From Cudoniella acicularis (Eukaryota > Ascomycota > Leotiomycetes > Helotiales > Helotiaceae): a stretch of 36,176 nt of DNA. The first letter of the stretch is position 1, and the number at the start of each line of letters is the position of its first letter. Both the position numbers and the translations under genes were made by a program. Where the stretch lies: the NCBI GenBank assembly GCA_013054445.1, contig JAAMPI010000475.1, positions 1 through 36,176 of the forward strand. Reading direction: 5' to 3'. The notes under the pieces are model-generated. The model was given only the letters and a program-made list of their open reading frames with translations. It was not told the origin of the DNA and did no database searches. Positions 10,542 through 21,688 of this stretch are shown here, one piece after another.

Positions 10542-12397
10542 ATGTATTCGGCACTGCCAAAATCGAGATCAGGTAAGTCAAATACTATTCGGCTGTTGAA
10601 ACTCCGTCCTGGCCTGGTGAATGCTGTCATTAAATGCGAACTTGAAGTCGTTGACCTTGAGGCTCGTCCTCGATTCGAGGCTTTGTCATACGTCTGGGGC
10701 AATCCGAATCCACCTGATATTATAATATGCAATGGCCAGCAGCACTTTATGACGCCAAACTTAGCACTTGCACTAAGACGTCTTCGATCGCCGTATATGA
10801 ACAGAACTGCCTGGATCGATGCCATCTGTATGAACCAAGAAGACCTCGAGGAAAGATCACAACAAGTTCAGTTGATGAGAGTGATCTACAGCCAGGCTTG
10901 GAGAGTGATTATCTGGCTTGGTGAGGACAATGGGCTCGCTGCAATGGCAATTCAAACAATAAAATGGTTTGTAGGAGAATGCTGTACCAGAATCGGGACG
11001 TCACTCGACGCGCTCGACTTGGATTCGAACTCCCCTATGGACCTCCAGCTGAGGATTTTTCAAACGGCAACTACAAAGATACAGCGCCCGGATCCAATCC
11101 AAACTCCCAATGAGTGGCAGGCCATGGAGTGGTTTTTTGACCAACCTTGGTTTTCAAGGGTCTGGATTATCCAGGAAGTGGCATTTGCACCAGCAGTGAT
11201 CTATGTTGGCTCATTCGAAATTGGCTGGAAGGAGGTTGCTGTTGCGGCCACCCGGATCAATTGGAATGTGACCCACCCCCCTCAAAGAGGGCTTGTAAAC
11301 ATCTATTCAAGGGCGAGGAAATTTTTGACCAGAGGGAAAAGACTGGATCCTATCTGGAAGAGTTCGTTGCCAGAGATTTGATGAAGTACTCGAACGCGAC
11401 CGATCCGAGAGACAAAATTTATGTTTTCTTAGGTCTGGTGCACCATTCGGACCGTAAGAGTACCCTGCTCCACCCAGATTACTCAAAGCCAGTCGTACAT
11501 GTATATGGCGACGTTGTCCGATAAATGCTCCGGGAAAACGAAGACGACGGTGAGACCAATTTGACCGAAGCCTTTGCTGCCATCGAAAGATTTGATGTCG
11601 AAACTGGGAATTTCCCATCCTGGATCTCTCGATGGGGTAACCCATCGATGTTGAAAAATTCTAGTTACCGACTTGACACCGGATTCCCGGACCTGGGGTG
11701 GAGCGCGAGCCGCGACAAGCTTCCCGAAGTACGAAATGTCCTAGATCTGGAAGTTCTTGTCCTGAAGGGCTTGAAAGTAGCAAGCATAAGTCGAGTATTC
11801 CAATTACACAGAAAGTCAGGCGACAGTGAGTGGCTGAGGCGTATCTGGAGGGAAGTATCAATTCTAATCAATGCTGGTCCGTGGGCGGAGACAAAGGAAT
11901 TCGTTTTTCTCAAGGCAATTGGAGGAGCCTATTACCGAGAGTTTATTGAGAATGTGGAAGCGGCATCTGTGGATAGTTGCAAGTTCCTCCTGGAGATGAC
12001 GCTTGTTGGTTGTGGGATTGAGTATGATGAGGACGGCAACCCTGGGCATGAGTTCAATCTTGGGGAAGGCTTGGATGCATACATGGAGCCAGAGTTGGTA
12101 GAAACAACCATGGAAACCAATCTCGACGCCTGTACCATACTTGCCTCTTTTATTCACCGGTATCCCTTCTCTTTGTTCATAACAGAGGATAAAAACCTGG
12201 GGATCGGTGCCAGAAACGCAAAAGCTGGGGATCATGTTTGCGTTTTCTATGGTGGGAAGCTCCCTTTCCTTCTTCGGCCAGCTGGGGCTCAATGGATATT
12301 CATGGAGGCGTGCTACATGAATGATGTGATGCATGGAGAGGCGATCGAGGAACTGGAGACAGGCAAATTAACCCCAGAGTGGTTCGAGATTCGGTGA
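10542..12397 (+). pseudogene. HET-domain protein gene, broken by a frameshift and a stop
   Basis: The N-terminal half carries the HET (heterokaryon incompatibility) signature in order: IRLLKLRPG, FEALSYVWGN, TAWIDAICMNQED, RSQQVQLMR, VIIWLGED, WFSRVWIIQEV. This frame closes at 11381. The conserved continuation (ATDPRDKIYVFLGL) lies in a different frame, open through 11147-11524, so a one-base shift must sit in the overlap, most likely around 11320-11350. A TAA at 11522-11524 then interrupts that frame, which resumes at once and runs to the stop at 12395-12397 with the usual PSWISRW and GDHVCVFYGG features. HET proteins trigger cell death after fusion of unlike hyphae. With two lesions this copy is probably non-functional, unless the shift is an assembly error and the stop a late truncation. 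No introns are needed. Confidence 0.8.
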
Positions 12398-12862
12398 AGA
12401 GCACGCATCAAACGCCCAGTCTTGATTTCACATTAGAGTGCCGTTATTGAGCAAACGGATGTGGCTCGACTGCGCCCCTTTTCACCAGGGCCCTTTAACC
12501 AATTTGGCACCACTTCCACCAACGGCCTTCCGCATCTTATCTCCCGTCGGAATGTAAACCGAGATCTAGGCTCTCAAACGCCAAATCATGACTCACTTCT
12601 AATTCCCACTCTTGTTCAGATATCCAACTCGCTATCTCGTGCCATGCAAATAGACACTTGGTATTCCATGGCGAAGCGGGGTCGATACGCGGGTAGCTGG
12701 CACCACTCTCTTCTTCTCGGATACAACTATTACAATTTCATATACATTAAATGATCCACACCCTACGATTTAAGATATCGAGCTACCCAACACCCACTAA
12801 CTGTTTTCTGCATCAATCCAATCTCCAGAATCAACTTAACCCCACGTAACCACCTCAACCTT
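12398..12862. other. Intergenic region between convergent pseudogenes
   Basis: The 465 bp lie between the stop codons of the HET pseudogene and of the dioxygenase pseudogene. An open frame at 12461-12754 gives a low-complexity peptide without motifs, which I do not accept as a gene. Nothing else is seen. Confidence 0.5.
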
Positions 12863-14181
12863 TCACCTTTTCGCCGCCTCTAGCTCCTTCCCACTCCTCA
12901 TCGTAACCTGCCACACCAATCTCTTCTCTCTTCCCAGCTGCCCCGTAATCGAATGCCAAGCCCCATAATTATGAAAACAACTAAACCTCCCTCTTCCCAA
13001 TGATGAGCGTACACGTGCTGCGGCTTCACCACCTTCCTTTGTAGTTCATAACAAATCCTCCTCGTTTCAGCTAAATCATCGATTTTCGTCACTTGGCCGG
13101 TTTTTGGATCCGTGGTACGTAGAGAATGCACGCAGCAGCCTAGGATCTGGAGATGGGGTTGTTCAGGTCTCCCGAGATTTTTCCACGCCATCTGATATCT
13201 TGTCAGTATTTTCTTTGTGTGTGTGGGGATAGAATTGACCGGAGAAGCTTGAACTTTATCCCAAGTCCAGGGCGGGAGATCTTCTGTCTTCATCTCACCG
13301 CCAACTTTCGCAATCCCCTATCCATCAGATGTCGCTTTTGCTTACCGAATCCATTCGTATGCTCTGGGAGCATATTGGGCCGTTGTTTTGAGCGCAGATT
13401 CGTGCTCCTCTGGAGTGAGGAGATGGAATGCTTTGGCTCCGGAAATGACTATTTTGTTATTGGGGTTGGATGAGGAAGTAACAAGTCAACTTACAAGCCG
13501 TCGATCCAGCTTGGAGCTTCATCTCTTGCCCATCTTGGAACTTAATTTTCTAATCAGGAAGCTTGGGAACAAAAACTGCATGAATCAATGTCACTTTTCC
13601 AGGCAAGTTCTCATACAAAGGCCCATCTTGGTTCCAGCGATAAAACCTCGTCTGTCCATCCGCCAACTCTTCCTCCGCCAACGGCTCCGCGTGGAATTCC
13701 GCCGAATCCTGTTCAACCCATCATCTTCTAGTCTCACCATCCTCGACAGTGCAGGACTCACAACATGTCTGAAATCCATATACTCAATCCCTTCATAGTC
13801 ATGAAACTCCCCATTTCCAATAACCTGCACATTCGGCGCTGCCGGCAATCTCGCCCCGTTATTCCTCGAAAGAATACTTCTCGGATCTCGCACTTGGTCT
13901 TTGCCAGAGGAATGGACATTGATCATATCTTCATCCCATATCGAAGCTAGTTTTTCTAGAGCTGGAGGGTTGATGCCTTGTTTTCTAAAGACGAGAATGG
14001 AGTTGTCGTATAGTGCTTGGCGAAGGACGGAGATGTCAGAGGCAGTGAAGGTTGATGGATCGATGGGGTCGGTTCTATTGTTTAGGAGGACTTCTGCGTC
14101 GACGAGGGTTTCTTTGCGGAGGGCTGGGGATAGGGTTTGGATTGTGAAGAGCGGGGAGGTAGGCAGGGTTACTCATGGCAT
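12863..14181 (-). pseudogene. XanA/TauD-like Fe(II)/2-oxoglutarate dioxygenase pseudogene
   Basis: The minus strand reads as a fungal TfdA/TauD-family protein: VLRQALYDNSILVFRKQG, an intron with GTGAGT donor, EEELADGQTRFYRW, an intron after GST, TPEEHESALKTTAQYAPRAY, EDLPPW, and HLQILGC. The nearest family I recognise is fungal 2-oxoglutarate-dependent xanthine dioxygenase. Damage: the likely start reads ATG CCA TGA (14181-14173); a TAG follows LPD; a TAA and a TAG lie in frame just after AYEWIR; and one base is missing near 12974-12977, just before the HNYGAWHS segment that normally gives a metal ligand. The first metal motif, usually HxD after RW, reads NQD. Several stops fit C-to-T change of CAA or CAG. 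Intact relatives oxidise purines or similar small molecules; this copy cannot be active. Confidence 0.75.
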
Positions 14182-14515
14182 TTTCGATGAGCCCTTTTGG
14201 TTGTGAGATTAGTTGAACTTTTAAGATTTGAATTGAATGTAGTTTTGTGTAAGGTACAGGAAAGCACATGTGAAGATATAAAATGAGATAAGATACTGGA
14301 CTCTGATACCCCACTTTTGTCTGCCGTCGGCGGGATCCGCTTAACCAATGATATACAGTTGACTGCCTTGGGGACGGCAAACTATCGACAATGAAACATA
14401 TTCTTGAGGTATGTTTCTCATGACTTGTTTTTCTGTCAAGAAACAAGAGTGTTTTCGTTGGAGTGGGATATTCATGACTACCCCGTTTGCTGGCAATCTA
14501 ATGAACATTCCATCT
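14182..14515. other. Intergenic region between dioxygenase pseudogene and GMC gene
   Basis: These 334 bp lie upstream of the pseudogene start and downstream of the GMC oxidoreductase stop, both on the minus strand. They should contain the former promoter of the dioxygenase. No coding or RNA feature is supported. Confidence 0.45.
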
Positions 14516-16421
14516 TCACATTGACTCCTTAATCATATCCGAAGCCTTTTCCGCAATGGCATAGATCGTACTCGAGAGATGCCCACTGACCTGAAACGGC
14601 ATCACACTCGCATCAACGACCCTAACATTCTCTGTCCCATAAACCATCAGCTTCTCATCAACCACTCCCCCCAACTCCCTCGGCATCATTGCAGCCGTAC
14701 CTAGCGGATGAGAATTCGCCGTAACTAACAAAATGAGCTCCACCTTCCCCGTCACCAACTCATCAAGCAGGAAACTCACTAGAAGCCTTCACCCACTCCG
14801 CCCATTCGGGATCAGTAGCATTCTCCGGCAAAGCCTTATATCCAGGAGAAATCTCCGCTGTAATCAAACTCTTCATCGGTTCCGTAGCCCAAAACTTCCT
14901 TGTCCATCTCGCAATCGCGATTTGAATCTGCAGATCAAAATCTACGAGGAAGAAATTGGGATTTATCTCTGGATACACTTTTGGGTCTATGGAGCTAATA
15001 TGAACATTACCCCTGGAAAAAGGCATTAGGAGCCAGAAAGCAGATAACAGAAGTCCACTTAGTCCCAGGCCGAGATTTAGAGTTGTTTCCATAATTGTTT
15101 CAGCGTTGGGAACGCCGGCTTGGAGGAGGTTGTATTGGATATTGAAGAGGTATTCTAGGGATGATGCGGTGATGGTGTTGTTTACTGCTGCAGAGACAGT
15201 TTCGGCGTATGATTGTGTGTCGATATTCGTGTCCCATTCTGCGAAAAAGTCGGACATTGCTCCGTATGCGACGTAGACGATTGAGCCATTGAAGGTTGAA
15301 TTTGTGGAGTATATGAGGTTGGTATTTGGTTGATCTTGAAGGTTCTCGCCCACGGCTGGGAGGTCGACTTTGACGGCGATACCATGCTTCTCCAGGATGC
15401 TATGAATCTCAGCGGGGATCAAGAGTCGATTTATATGCCGTACCTTGGATTTCCGATCCCTGAAAGTTCAAGAATAGCAGGGGATCTGAGTGAACCAGCT
15501 GACAAGATCACCTCGCGGCTGCAATTCAAGCTGCTCACTGTTCCATCTGAAGAAGTTATCTCCACTCCAGCTGCAGCGGCTGCACCGCTGTTGTCCTTCA
15601 AGACTATTCTATTCGCAGTCGTGTTCAAGAAGATGTGCAAATTTGGCCTGGCTTCAACAGGATAATAATATGCTCTCGCAGCATCTTCCCTGACGTTGGC
15701 CGCCATATCCAGCGTACTCTGCCAAATCGTGAAACCTCGAACGCTACCACCATTGACATCTACATTATGCGGTAGATCAAGGGCTTGCCATGTGCTTTCG
15801 ACAACCGTGTGGAACGAGCCATTCAGCAAGCCGTAGGGATATCCAACCTTCAAAGGTCCAGTTTCGCCATCGTCGCCTGGAACATATGTGACACCAGACG
15901 AAAGCTGAGCCGCTGTTGGGTAGCTGGAGTCCTCACTCTTTTTGTAGTACGGAAAGAGATCATCCCAGCTCCATCCAGCATTCCCAATCTCACCCCAAGA
16001 GTCAATCTGCGATTTTTCAGCGCGAACGTAGGTCATTCCTAAGATGTCAGCTACCTAAACAATATCGAACAATCTGCTCACCATTGATAGTACTTGTCCC
16101 ACCTAATGCCTTGCCTGAGTGATATGCAATTGTCTGACCTGCCGCATGAGATTGGTTTGTAGATATGTATTGCCAATCAATTGGAGTACCCAATGCAACT
16201 GTGAAGTCATCGACGTTTGTCACATTAGGATTGTCGAAGACTTCTCCACCGGCTTCGATCACAGCAACGGTAATGTTCGAGAGCTCAGAAAGGCGGTTTG
16301 CTACTGTCAAACCAGCTGTACCCCCACCTACAATGATGAAGTCGTATTCATTAAGGCAAACTGGATGACCGCTAGCAGCTGCAGAGCTGAGGAGAACGAA
16401 CCACCATGTTCTGGACAACAT
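14516..16421 (-). CDS. Secreted GMC-family FAD oxidoreductase
   Basis: Four exons on the minus strand (16421-16082, 16038-15444, 15399-14780, 14724-14516) give 587 residues, the usual GMC length, with all junctions in phase. A signal peptide (about residues 1-19) precedes the Rossmann FAD motif [31 protein letters not shown] is GMC signature 1 and is split by the first intron. [18 protein letters not shown] is signature 2. The C-terminus carries [12 protein letters not shown] and [25 protein letters not shown], where the second His is the usual catalytic base. Many NxS/T sites fit a secreted glycoprotein. Such enzymes oxidise alcohols or sugars with FAD, passing electrons to oxygen or quinones (aryl-alcohol oxidase, glucose dehydrogenase and relatives). 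The substrate cannot be read from the sequence. No link to either metabolite locus is evident. Confidence 0.9.
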
Positions 16422-16837
16422 TATGTCTAAACCTTTGGAATACGATCATTTGAGCATTTGAGTAGAAAAAGAGAGTGAAGCAAGACGGATTGTAAGAGGA
16501 TAACTTGATCCGCAAAAGCTGGGTAACATTTGCACTCAAGACGCCGAAAAAGCCGCCGACTACCCCGCACATCAACCTGCATCGTGCCTTGCAGGCTGAT
16601 CAACCAATCACATGAACGGAACAATATTCCGCCATGGTACATCCAGTGTACAGTCGAAAACGATGCAGCTAACAGCAACCAGACAAGATATCTTAACAGA
16701 ATGGCCGACCAAAATAACCAACAGTAAACTAACAAAACTACCAAGCAATGTAGACAACCCGTACAACGCACGCTTCCTCGAGAGAGGCACATCTACCAGA
16801 ACTCCAGATATCATACAACCCCGGCACTACTCAGAGA
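16422..16837. other. Upstream region of the GMC gene
   Basis: These 416 bp lie between the GMC start codon and the end of the DUF7726-like gene on the same strand. Open frames on both strands here give no recognisable protein and overlap one another, so I read the region as GMC promoter plus 3' untranslated sequence of the neighbour. Confidence 0.45.
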
Positions 16838-17760
16838 TCAGTATTTCCTCTCGATGTGGAGCTTTCCATATTTGTCCTCATATGGCCTTTCTCCCTGTGA
16901 ACACCAAACGCCACCATCCAATCGATGTTTGGTATCCATTCCCTTCTTGCCTCTGTATTCCTTCTCCATGGTCTCCCTGTGCTTGGACTTTGGCTTCCCA
17001 TCTCGGATGCGCATCTTCTCGAAGAAGACATAGGAACCATAGAAGACCGAGCTTGTGTTACCTGCAGTCGCACCTCGCTTCCCCAGGAAGTCGTTTAGAA
17101 CCTTGGACTGGATCTTCTTCCCCTCAGGATACGCCTTCGCGATCTCACGCAAGAATCCAGCTTGAGTGACACCCGGCTCACGAAGATACGCGTTGATTTT
17201 CTTTCGGATCTCGTCGCAAGAGTCATAGACAGGCACAGTCTGGTCGTCTTCCCCCTCAAGATGGATGGCAGAGACATCATTCTTCTTCGCTTCCTCAGCC
17301 GGCTTCACCTTCTTTGGCACTTTCTTGCCTTGCAACTCCCGCTTCTTGAAGAACTTGAAAGCATTATAGTATACATCTGATCCGGCTCCTTTATCTGGCC
17401 CATTCTGTCCCATGAATCGAGAATATGCATTGCTTGAGCAGCCAATGGCCTTCTGGAACTCGGTAACTTTCATCTCGCCGGCGTTTGAGGAAGTTTCGAA
17501 TTTGGGTACGGACTTGGTTGCAGGACTTGTCGACAGTGCAGAGGCGGTCATCGTCGCTGTCGATGTCTTCGATTTCTTCGGCCTTGCGTTTCGCAGGCTG
17601 TGGATGATTAGCTGGGGTTCAGGCTAAAGTTGGTCTGTCTTACTGCGGCCGGTTTCTCCAGGAGGGGCTTCTCTAAGAGGGAAGCAATGCTCACGCGGCT
17701 TAGGTCTATGTTGGTGCTGGCAGATGCCAATGGTTGTCGTACGGGGGGTTTCGACATCAT
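16838..17760 (-). pseudogene. DUF7726-like protein gene with a one-base frameshift
   Basis: Exon 1 (17760-17644) starts MMSKPPVRQP. A 46 bp intron (17643-17598, GTAAGA donor, CTAAT branch, CACAG acceptor) leads into KRKAEEIEDIDSDDD. Two related helical repeats follow: SCNQVRTQIRNFL...EFQKAIGCSSNAYSRFMGQ and SCDEIRKKINAYLREPGVTQ...KVLNDFLGKRG. Both are typical of a fungal protein family I know as DUF7726, with a putative helix-turn-helix fold and possibly nuclear. Between RNFL and GEMKV the frame changes: one A more than needed lies in the triplet of A at about 17484-17488. The exon 2 length (760 nt) confirms one surplus base. Downstream the frame is open to the stop at 16838. The gene is either freshly broken or carries a sequencing error; otherwise it looks well conserved. 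Confidence 0.65.
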
Positions 17761-18382
17761 GCTGTGGTTCGAGTGGAAGGTTTGGTGCTGTGGTGGGACA
17801 AGTGAAGTTTGTTGTGAATGATGGTTTGGAAACGCGTCGAGAAAATCAACAAACGCGTCTCGACTAGCGTCAGGTGATCGCCATCTAAACTCAACCTCCT
17901 TTCCCTCTCTCATGCGATGTTACTTTCTTGCTTCTCTACCTTTCCTTGACTTGAGCACAGTTCCATCTGGCATCAAACTCGGAGATAATTCAGGTCTACT
18001 TAACGAAGGTTGATGTTTCCTACTACAGCTGAGAGAGATCATCCACAAAAATGGGCATGAATTTGCAGGACAGCAGCCCCTCAATTGAATCGGTATCGAA
18101 ATCACAACGGAGACGCCTCCAAGTGGAAGGTTTCTTTAGTTCAGCCTTAATTAGTCCTAATATATATCATTCTCAAATTTTATTTCAATTTCTAGGAAAA
18201 TTGTGGGACAAGAACTGTTGGTTTTGTGCGCGCTGCCTTCGTGGAGCATCTCGACGTCTTCATAAACTCGAAGTTTCGATTCGTTGCCTCCATACAACCA
18301 TTATATACACTGTACAAAAACCATATATCCCATACCAAATTACATTTACAGGTGTCCAGTCTTCCACGCTATCAGTGTCTCG
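17761..18382. other. Intergenic region without a recognisable gene
   Basis: These 622 bp separate the DUF7726-like gene from the LPMO-like pseudogene, both on the minus strand. Short open frames are present on both strands but lack motifs. The region should contain the promoter of the DUF7726-like gene next to 17761. Confidence 0.45.
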
Positions 18383-19293
18383 TCATGGCCACGCGGCAGC
18401 AACCATATCAACACAAGATTCGAATATATGATCCGCGGCAGTCCCGAACCAGAACCATTGAAGAGCCTGCATCACATTAGCTTTCATCTCCTTCCCAACA
18501 TATTTGCAACTTACGCAAGTACCAGCAACCGCGCAGTTGCTTCCCAAATTATTCGGGATGGTAGCATTGAAGTTCGTGTTGTTCGCAGGAAGCTGCGCCA
18601 AAGACTCATCCGCATAGCTATCGAAGCTAATCAACGGACTCTCAATCGCAGTATTCGTCTTCGTGTTTATAATGCTGATGTTCATCGGTCCCTCATGCGG
18701 AATAGGAATGCTCGCCAACATATTAATGACTTGTCCAGCCGTGAAGTTCTGCACATTGGCAGTGTTATCCGCGAATTGTAGGCCCTTGCACAAAAACACA
18801 TTACAAGCCGGGCTATTGAAGTTCGCAGTCGTTACAGCAGCTTCAGGCATGGCTTCGACGTGGCTTGTATTATGTCACGACCCGGGGTCATGTGACGCGT
18901 CACATGACCAATTCAGCGGTTCAGCGGTTCAGCGTTATTAGCTTGAACCCTTGAACTCCTGAACTGCGACCACCACGACCTATATAGCCACATAGTTTGC
19001 CTATGTTTGAGTTCGTGCTCAACTCATATTCCAATATCATCACTTGATTAGGATAACTCTCTACCAGAACCTGCTTGACGCTTTCAAGGCTAAGTAAACC
19101 CCTTCCACGTGACATCGAGATCTCACGTGATAACAGAACGTTACATATTATCGGCTTGGACGAGAATCGCGACTGTGGTTCCGCAGGCTGCTTGCATGGC
19201 TGGACCGATGACTCGAGAGAGTGGAGAGGTGAATAAGCCATGAGACCAGGCTGTCAAGGCAAGTGTGCCGAGGAGGAGGAGATTTGAGATCAT
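18383..19293 (-). pseudogene. LPMO-like secreted copper/chitin-binding type protein gene, split by a solo LTR
   Basis: Translation starts at 19293 with a signal peptide ending ...TAWS, so the mature protein would begin His-Gly. A free N-terminal His is the first ligand of the copper brace in lytic polysaccharide monooxygenases. The first part ends in AACGTTVAILVQADN at the LTR insertion (18873-19145). The second part resumes exactly in frame once the LTR and one TATTA copy are disregarded: SHVEAMPEA, then CNVFLCKGLQFADN, IPIPHEGPMN, ISFDSYADE, and after a 48 bp intron (18514-18467) LQWFWFGTAADHIFESCVD. Conserved Cys and the C-terminal aromatic block match a family of fungal small secreted proteins often labelled chitin-binding type-4. 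The exact CAZy class is not certain. As it stands the gene cannot give the full protein. Confidence 0.8.
18868..19150. mobile_element. Solo LTR with 5 bp target duplication
   Basis: The LTR occupies 18873-19145 (273 bp). It begins TGTCACGACC and ends AACGTTACA, so it has the TG...CA ends of retroviral-type LTRs. It is flanked by TATTA at 18868-18872 and TATTA at 19146-19150. The flanking gene is restored in frame by removing the LTR and one TATTA, which proves the boundaries. It contains a tandem pair of AGCGGTTC units near 18915-18931 and CACGTG-type motifs near its right end. A diverged relative lies at about 29615-29793. Confidence 0.92.
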
Positions 19294-19581
19294 TATGGTG
19301 AATGAAGAGAGTGACAGAGTAAAAGGGTGACCAGCACAACGAATGGAAGGAGCAGAAAAGAGCAATATTGAAATGAACGAAGGAATGAGAGTACATGGGA
19401 CTAGATGATCAGTCACTTATAGCGTCTGAAGTTTGCGTTTGCCAAGTCGGTTTCAGCCGGACTCAAGGATATTTGACTTGTATCATAGGAACTTAGTTGC
19501 CCCATGCACCTCCTCGCATCTTGAACTTTTTCCACCCGACGGTATCGAAGCCTAGTGTGATGCGATGGCGTCGGAGGTCCG

Positions 19582-19758
19582 TGTTATCTGCCGAAGCCAC
19601 GTGATAGTCACGCGGTCCGGGCGGACTTCGGCTGCAGCGTAGCTGCCGCGTATTCTTTGCCTTATATAGCGTGCTAAGCGTATTCCCCCTACGGGTGAAT
19701 ACTATAGTCTTTTGGCCCAGCGGGCAGTGCGATCTAGAGCTTAGCGATCCATGTCACA
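19582..19758. repeat. LTR-like block
   Basis: The 177 bp block begins TGTTATCTGCCG and ends CATGTCACA, the TG...CA layout of an LTR. It holds an inverted pair built on CCGAAG/CTTCGG. No 5 bp duplication flanks it (GTCCG against GCCTT), so it may be one LTR of a larger decayed element or a truncated copy. Confidence 0.4.
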
Positions 19759-20429
19759 GCCTTTGATCTAGGCTCTTTTCTTTAAACAAAGCGTCGGTTC
19801 TTACTACTAACGACTAGACTATTAAGCCCTTAGCCTTCTATAATACTAGCTTCGTCTATATTCTAACGATTCGCTGACTTAATGGCCTTGATTATAAGGA
19901 CCTCTAATTTATTAAACTAAGCCTTGATTATATTAGTCGTAGCGCTATTAATACGTATAAAATTAATCTAAAGTTACTTTTTAGTCTATAGAATTAGATT
20001 CTGTTTAAAGAAGCTTTATATCTATCGTTTTCTAAGTATAGAAGTGTCTCCTTATATAGCTAAAATCCTCTATATAAAGTCCTTAATCTATATATAAGTA
20101 GGGTAAAGCTCTAGGCTCTCTTAGACTAATACCTAATCTGTTAAACGTTTCTCTTAAGTCAGGCTAAGCTTTTAAAGAAGTATAGCTGCTTCCTAGTACG
20201 ATTCGTGGCTATTAAGACGATTATAAAGTATAGTCTTCGGAACTCTATAGTCTAAGCTTACTTTTTATATAGATACGCTATTTACGATTTCCTCGAGTAC
20301 GTATATAATATCTTCTTTAGTATATTTGTTCTTTATAATCAAATTAAAAAATATATAAAATTTAAAAGAAGTTAAATATAATATGATTAAGAAATAATTA
20401 TTTAAAGTAGGCGGTTAGGAAGTGGCGGT

Positions 20430-20605
20430 TGTCACGGAGTTGGTTCACGTGACCAGTTCTACACGTGACGGCGCTAGGCCTAAGCGAGGTTCGGGCAGAG
20501 GTTAAATACGTGGCAGCTTCTCCCTTCCCCTTCTTCCCTTCTTCGTCGATTATTCTAAGTAATAGAGCACTGTTTACTTGACGTCTGCCTGAGTGCTCTG
20601 TGACA
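20430..20605. repeat. LTR-like block with inverted TGTCAC/GTGACA ends
   Basis: The block begins TGTCACGGAG and ends CTCTGTGACA; the ends are an imperfect inverted repeat. Its last 50 bases (ATTCTAAGTAATAGAGCACT and on) resemble the end of the LTR-like block at 28767-29145, so the two probably belong to related retrotransposons. No flanking duplication is seen. Confidence 0.5.
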
Positions 20606-21688
20606 CCTATGTCCGGGAAGCTTCTCTATAAAGACTAATTCCGACTTATAGTCCTAGCTAATAGTACCCTAAATCATGACCGAAACCCTCCCTAACCTAT
20701 AAACGGACTTTATATAATCTGTATAGCGCTTTTCGTCTATTCTCTATATAACCTAGATCCTTCTACTCTTCCTAACCTTAAATATAGCTTCGTCTAACTA
20801 AATGACCTTCTGCTAGTCGCCTCCGGCCTTACTATTCTCCCTGTATGCTACATAGTCCGACGTCCCCTACTACCGGTGTTCTATCGTAAATCCTAACACG
20901 TAAAAGAGAGATATACCAAAACAGCACCACTAGTCGCGCTTACACGCAGACTAAGGGGCACGACCAAAGGACTCCTACCTAAGGGCGCGAGGACCATTTT
21001 ACGAACCATCATCATTCTATCACTGCTATATATATCGGAGCTATAGTAGAAAGGAATACCCGAACCAGGGAAGCGAGGCTAGGCACACAAACACCTAGTC
21101 AACGACATTAACAGGACGCTAAACGCCGCGAAACGAGTGGCCCTCCCGTTCTATAAAACAATACCGAACCCGATACTCAGCTTCGAAACTAGGGTGCCGG
21201 GGGCGCAGACACTCTTATAGGAGGCAAGAGACAGGGATACTATCCGACTAGGAAAGCTACCTGAGCATCACCTACTAACGATACGGATCGAAAGAGATAT
21301 ATAGTACGAGCAAACCGGGGCATAATCATAACTACGAAACGACTTCGAATATATAGAGAGGAACCGGGAGCTAAACCCCGTACGGAGCTAGCTAAGGAAA
21401 TCGAAGACAGGAGAGGACGAGAAGAACAGGTAGGGCTACGTAGAGGACTTGACAGAGCGACGTATAATACCGGAAAATTCGAGATAGATATATATAGACT
21501 AGGCCGGGACCGAATAATCGGGATATACCGGAGGATATAAGATAATCGATAGACGAGGGGAGCTTATTAGGAAAAATAATGTTAACGTTAGGCGCTATAC
21601 TATAGGCGAGGACGCTATTATACGAGCAATAGACAAAGCTATTACTAAGAAGGGCGGAGGCTTCTACTATGTCTATACGGGACACGTA

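Noticed and set aside
12461..12754. 97-codon plus-strand frame downstream of the HET pseudogene
   Set aside because: Low-complexity peptide, no domain, no splice support.
14516..16421. GMC oxidoreductase as a tailoring enzyme of the NRPS-PKS or terpene pathway
   Set aside because: It has a clear secretion signal and lies 7 kb from one locus and 14 kb from the other, with pseudogenes or repeats between; no evidence links it to either.
19582..20605. A full-length LTR retrotransposon bounded by the two LTR-like blocks at 19582-19758 and 20430-20605
   Set aside because: The two blocks are not copies of each other, and no flanking duplication or primer-binding site was found; they are listed separately.
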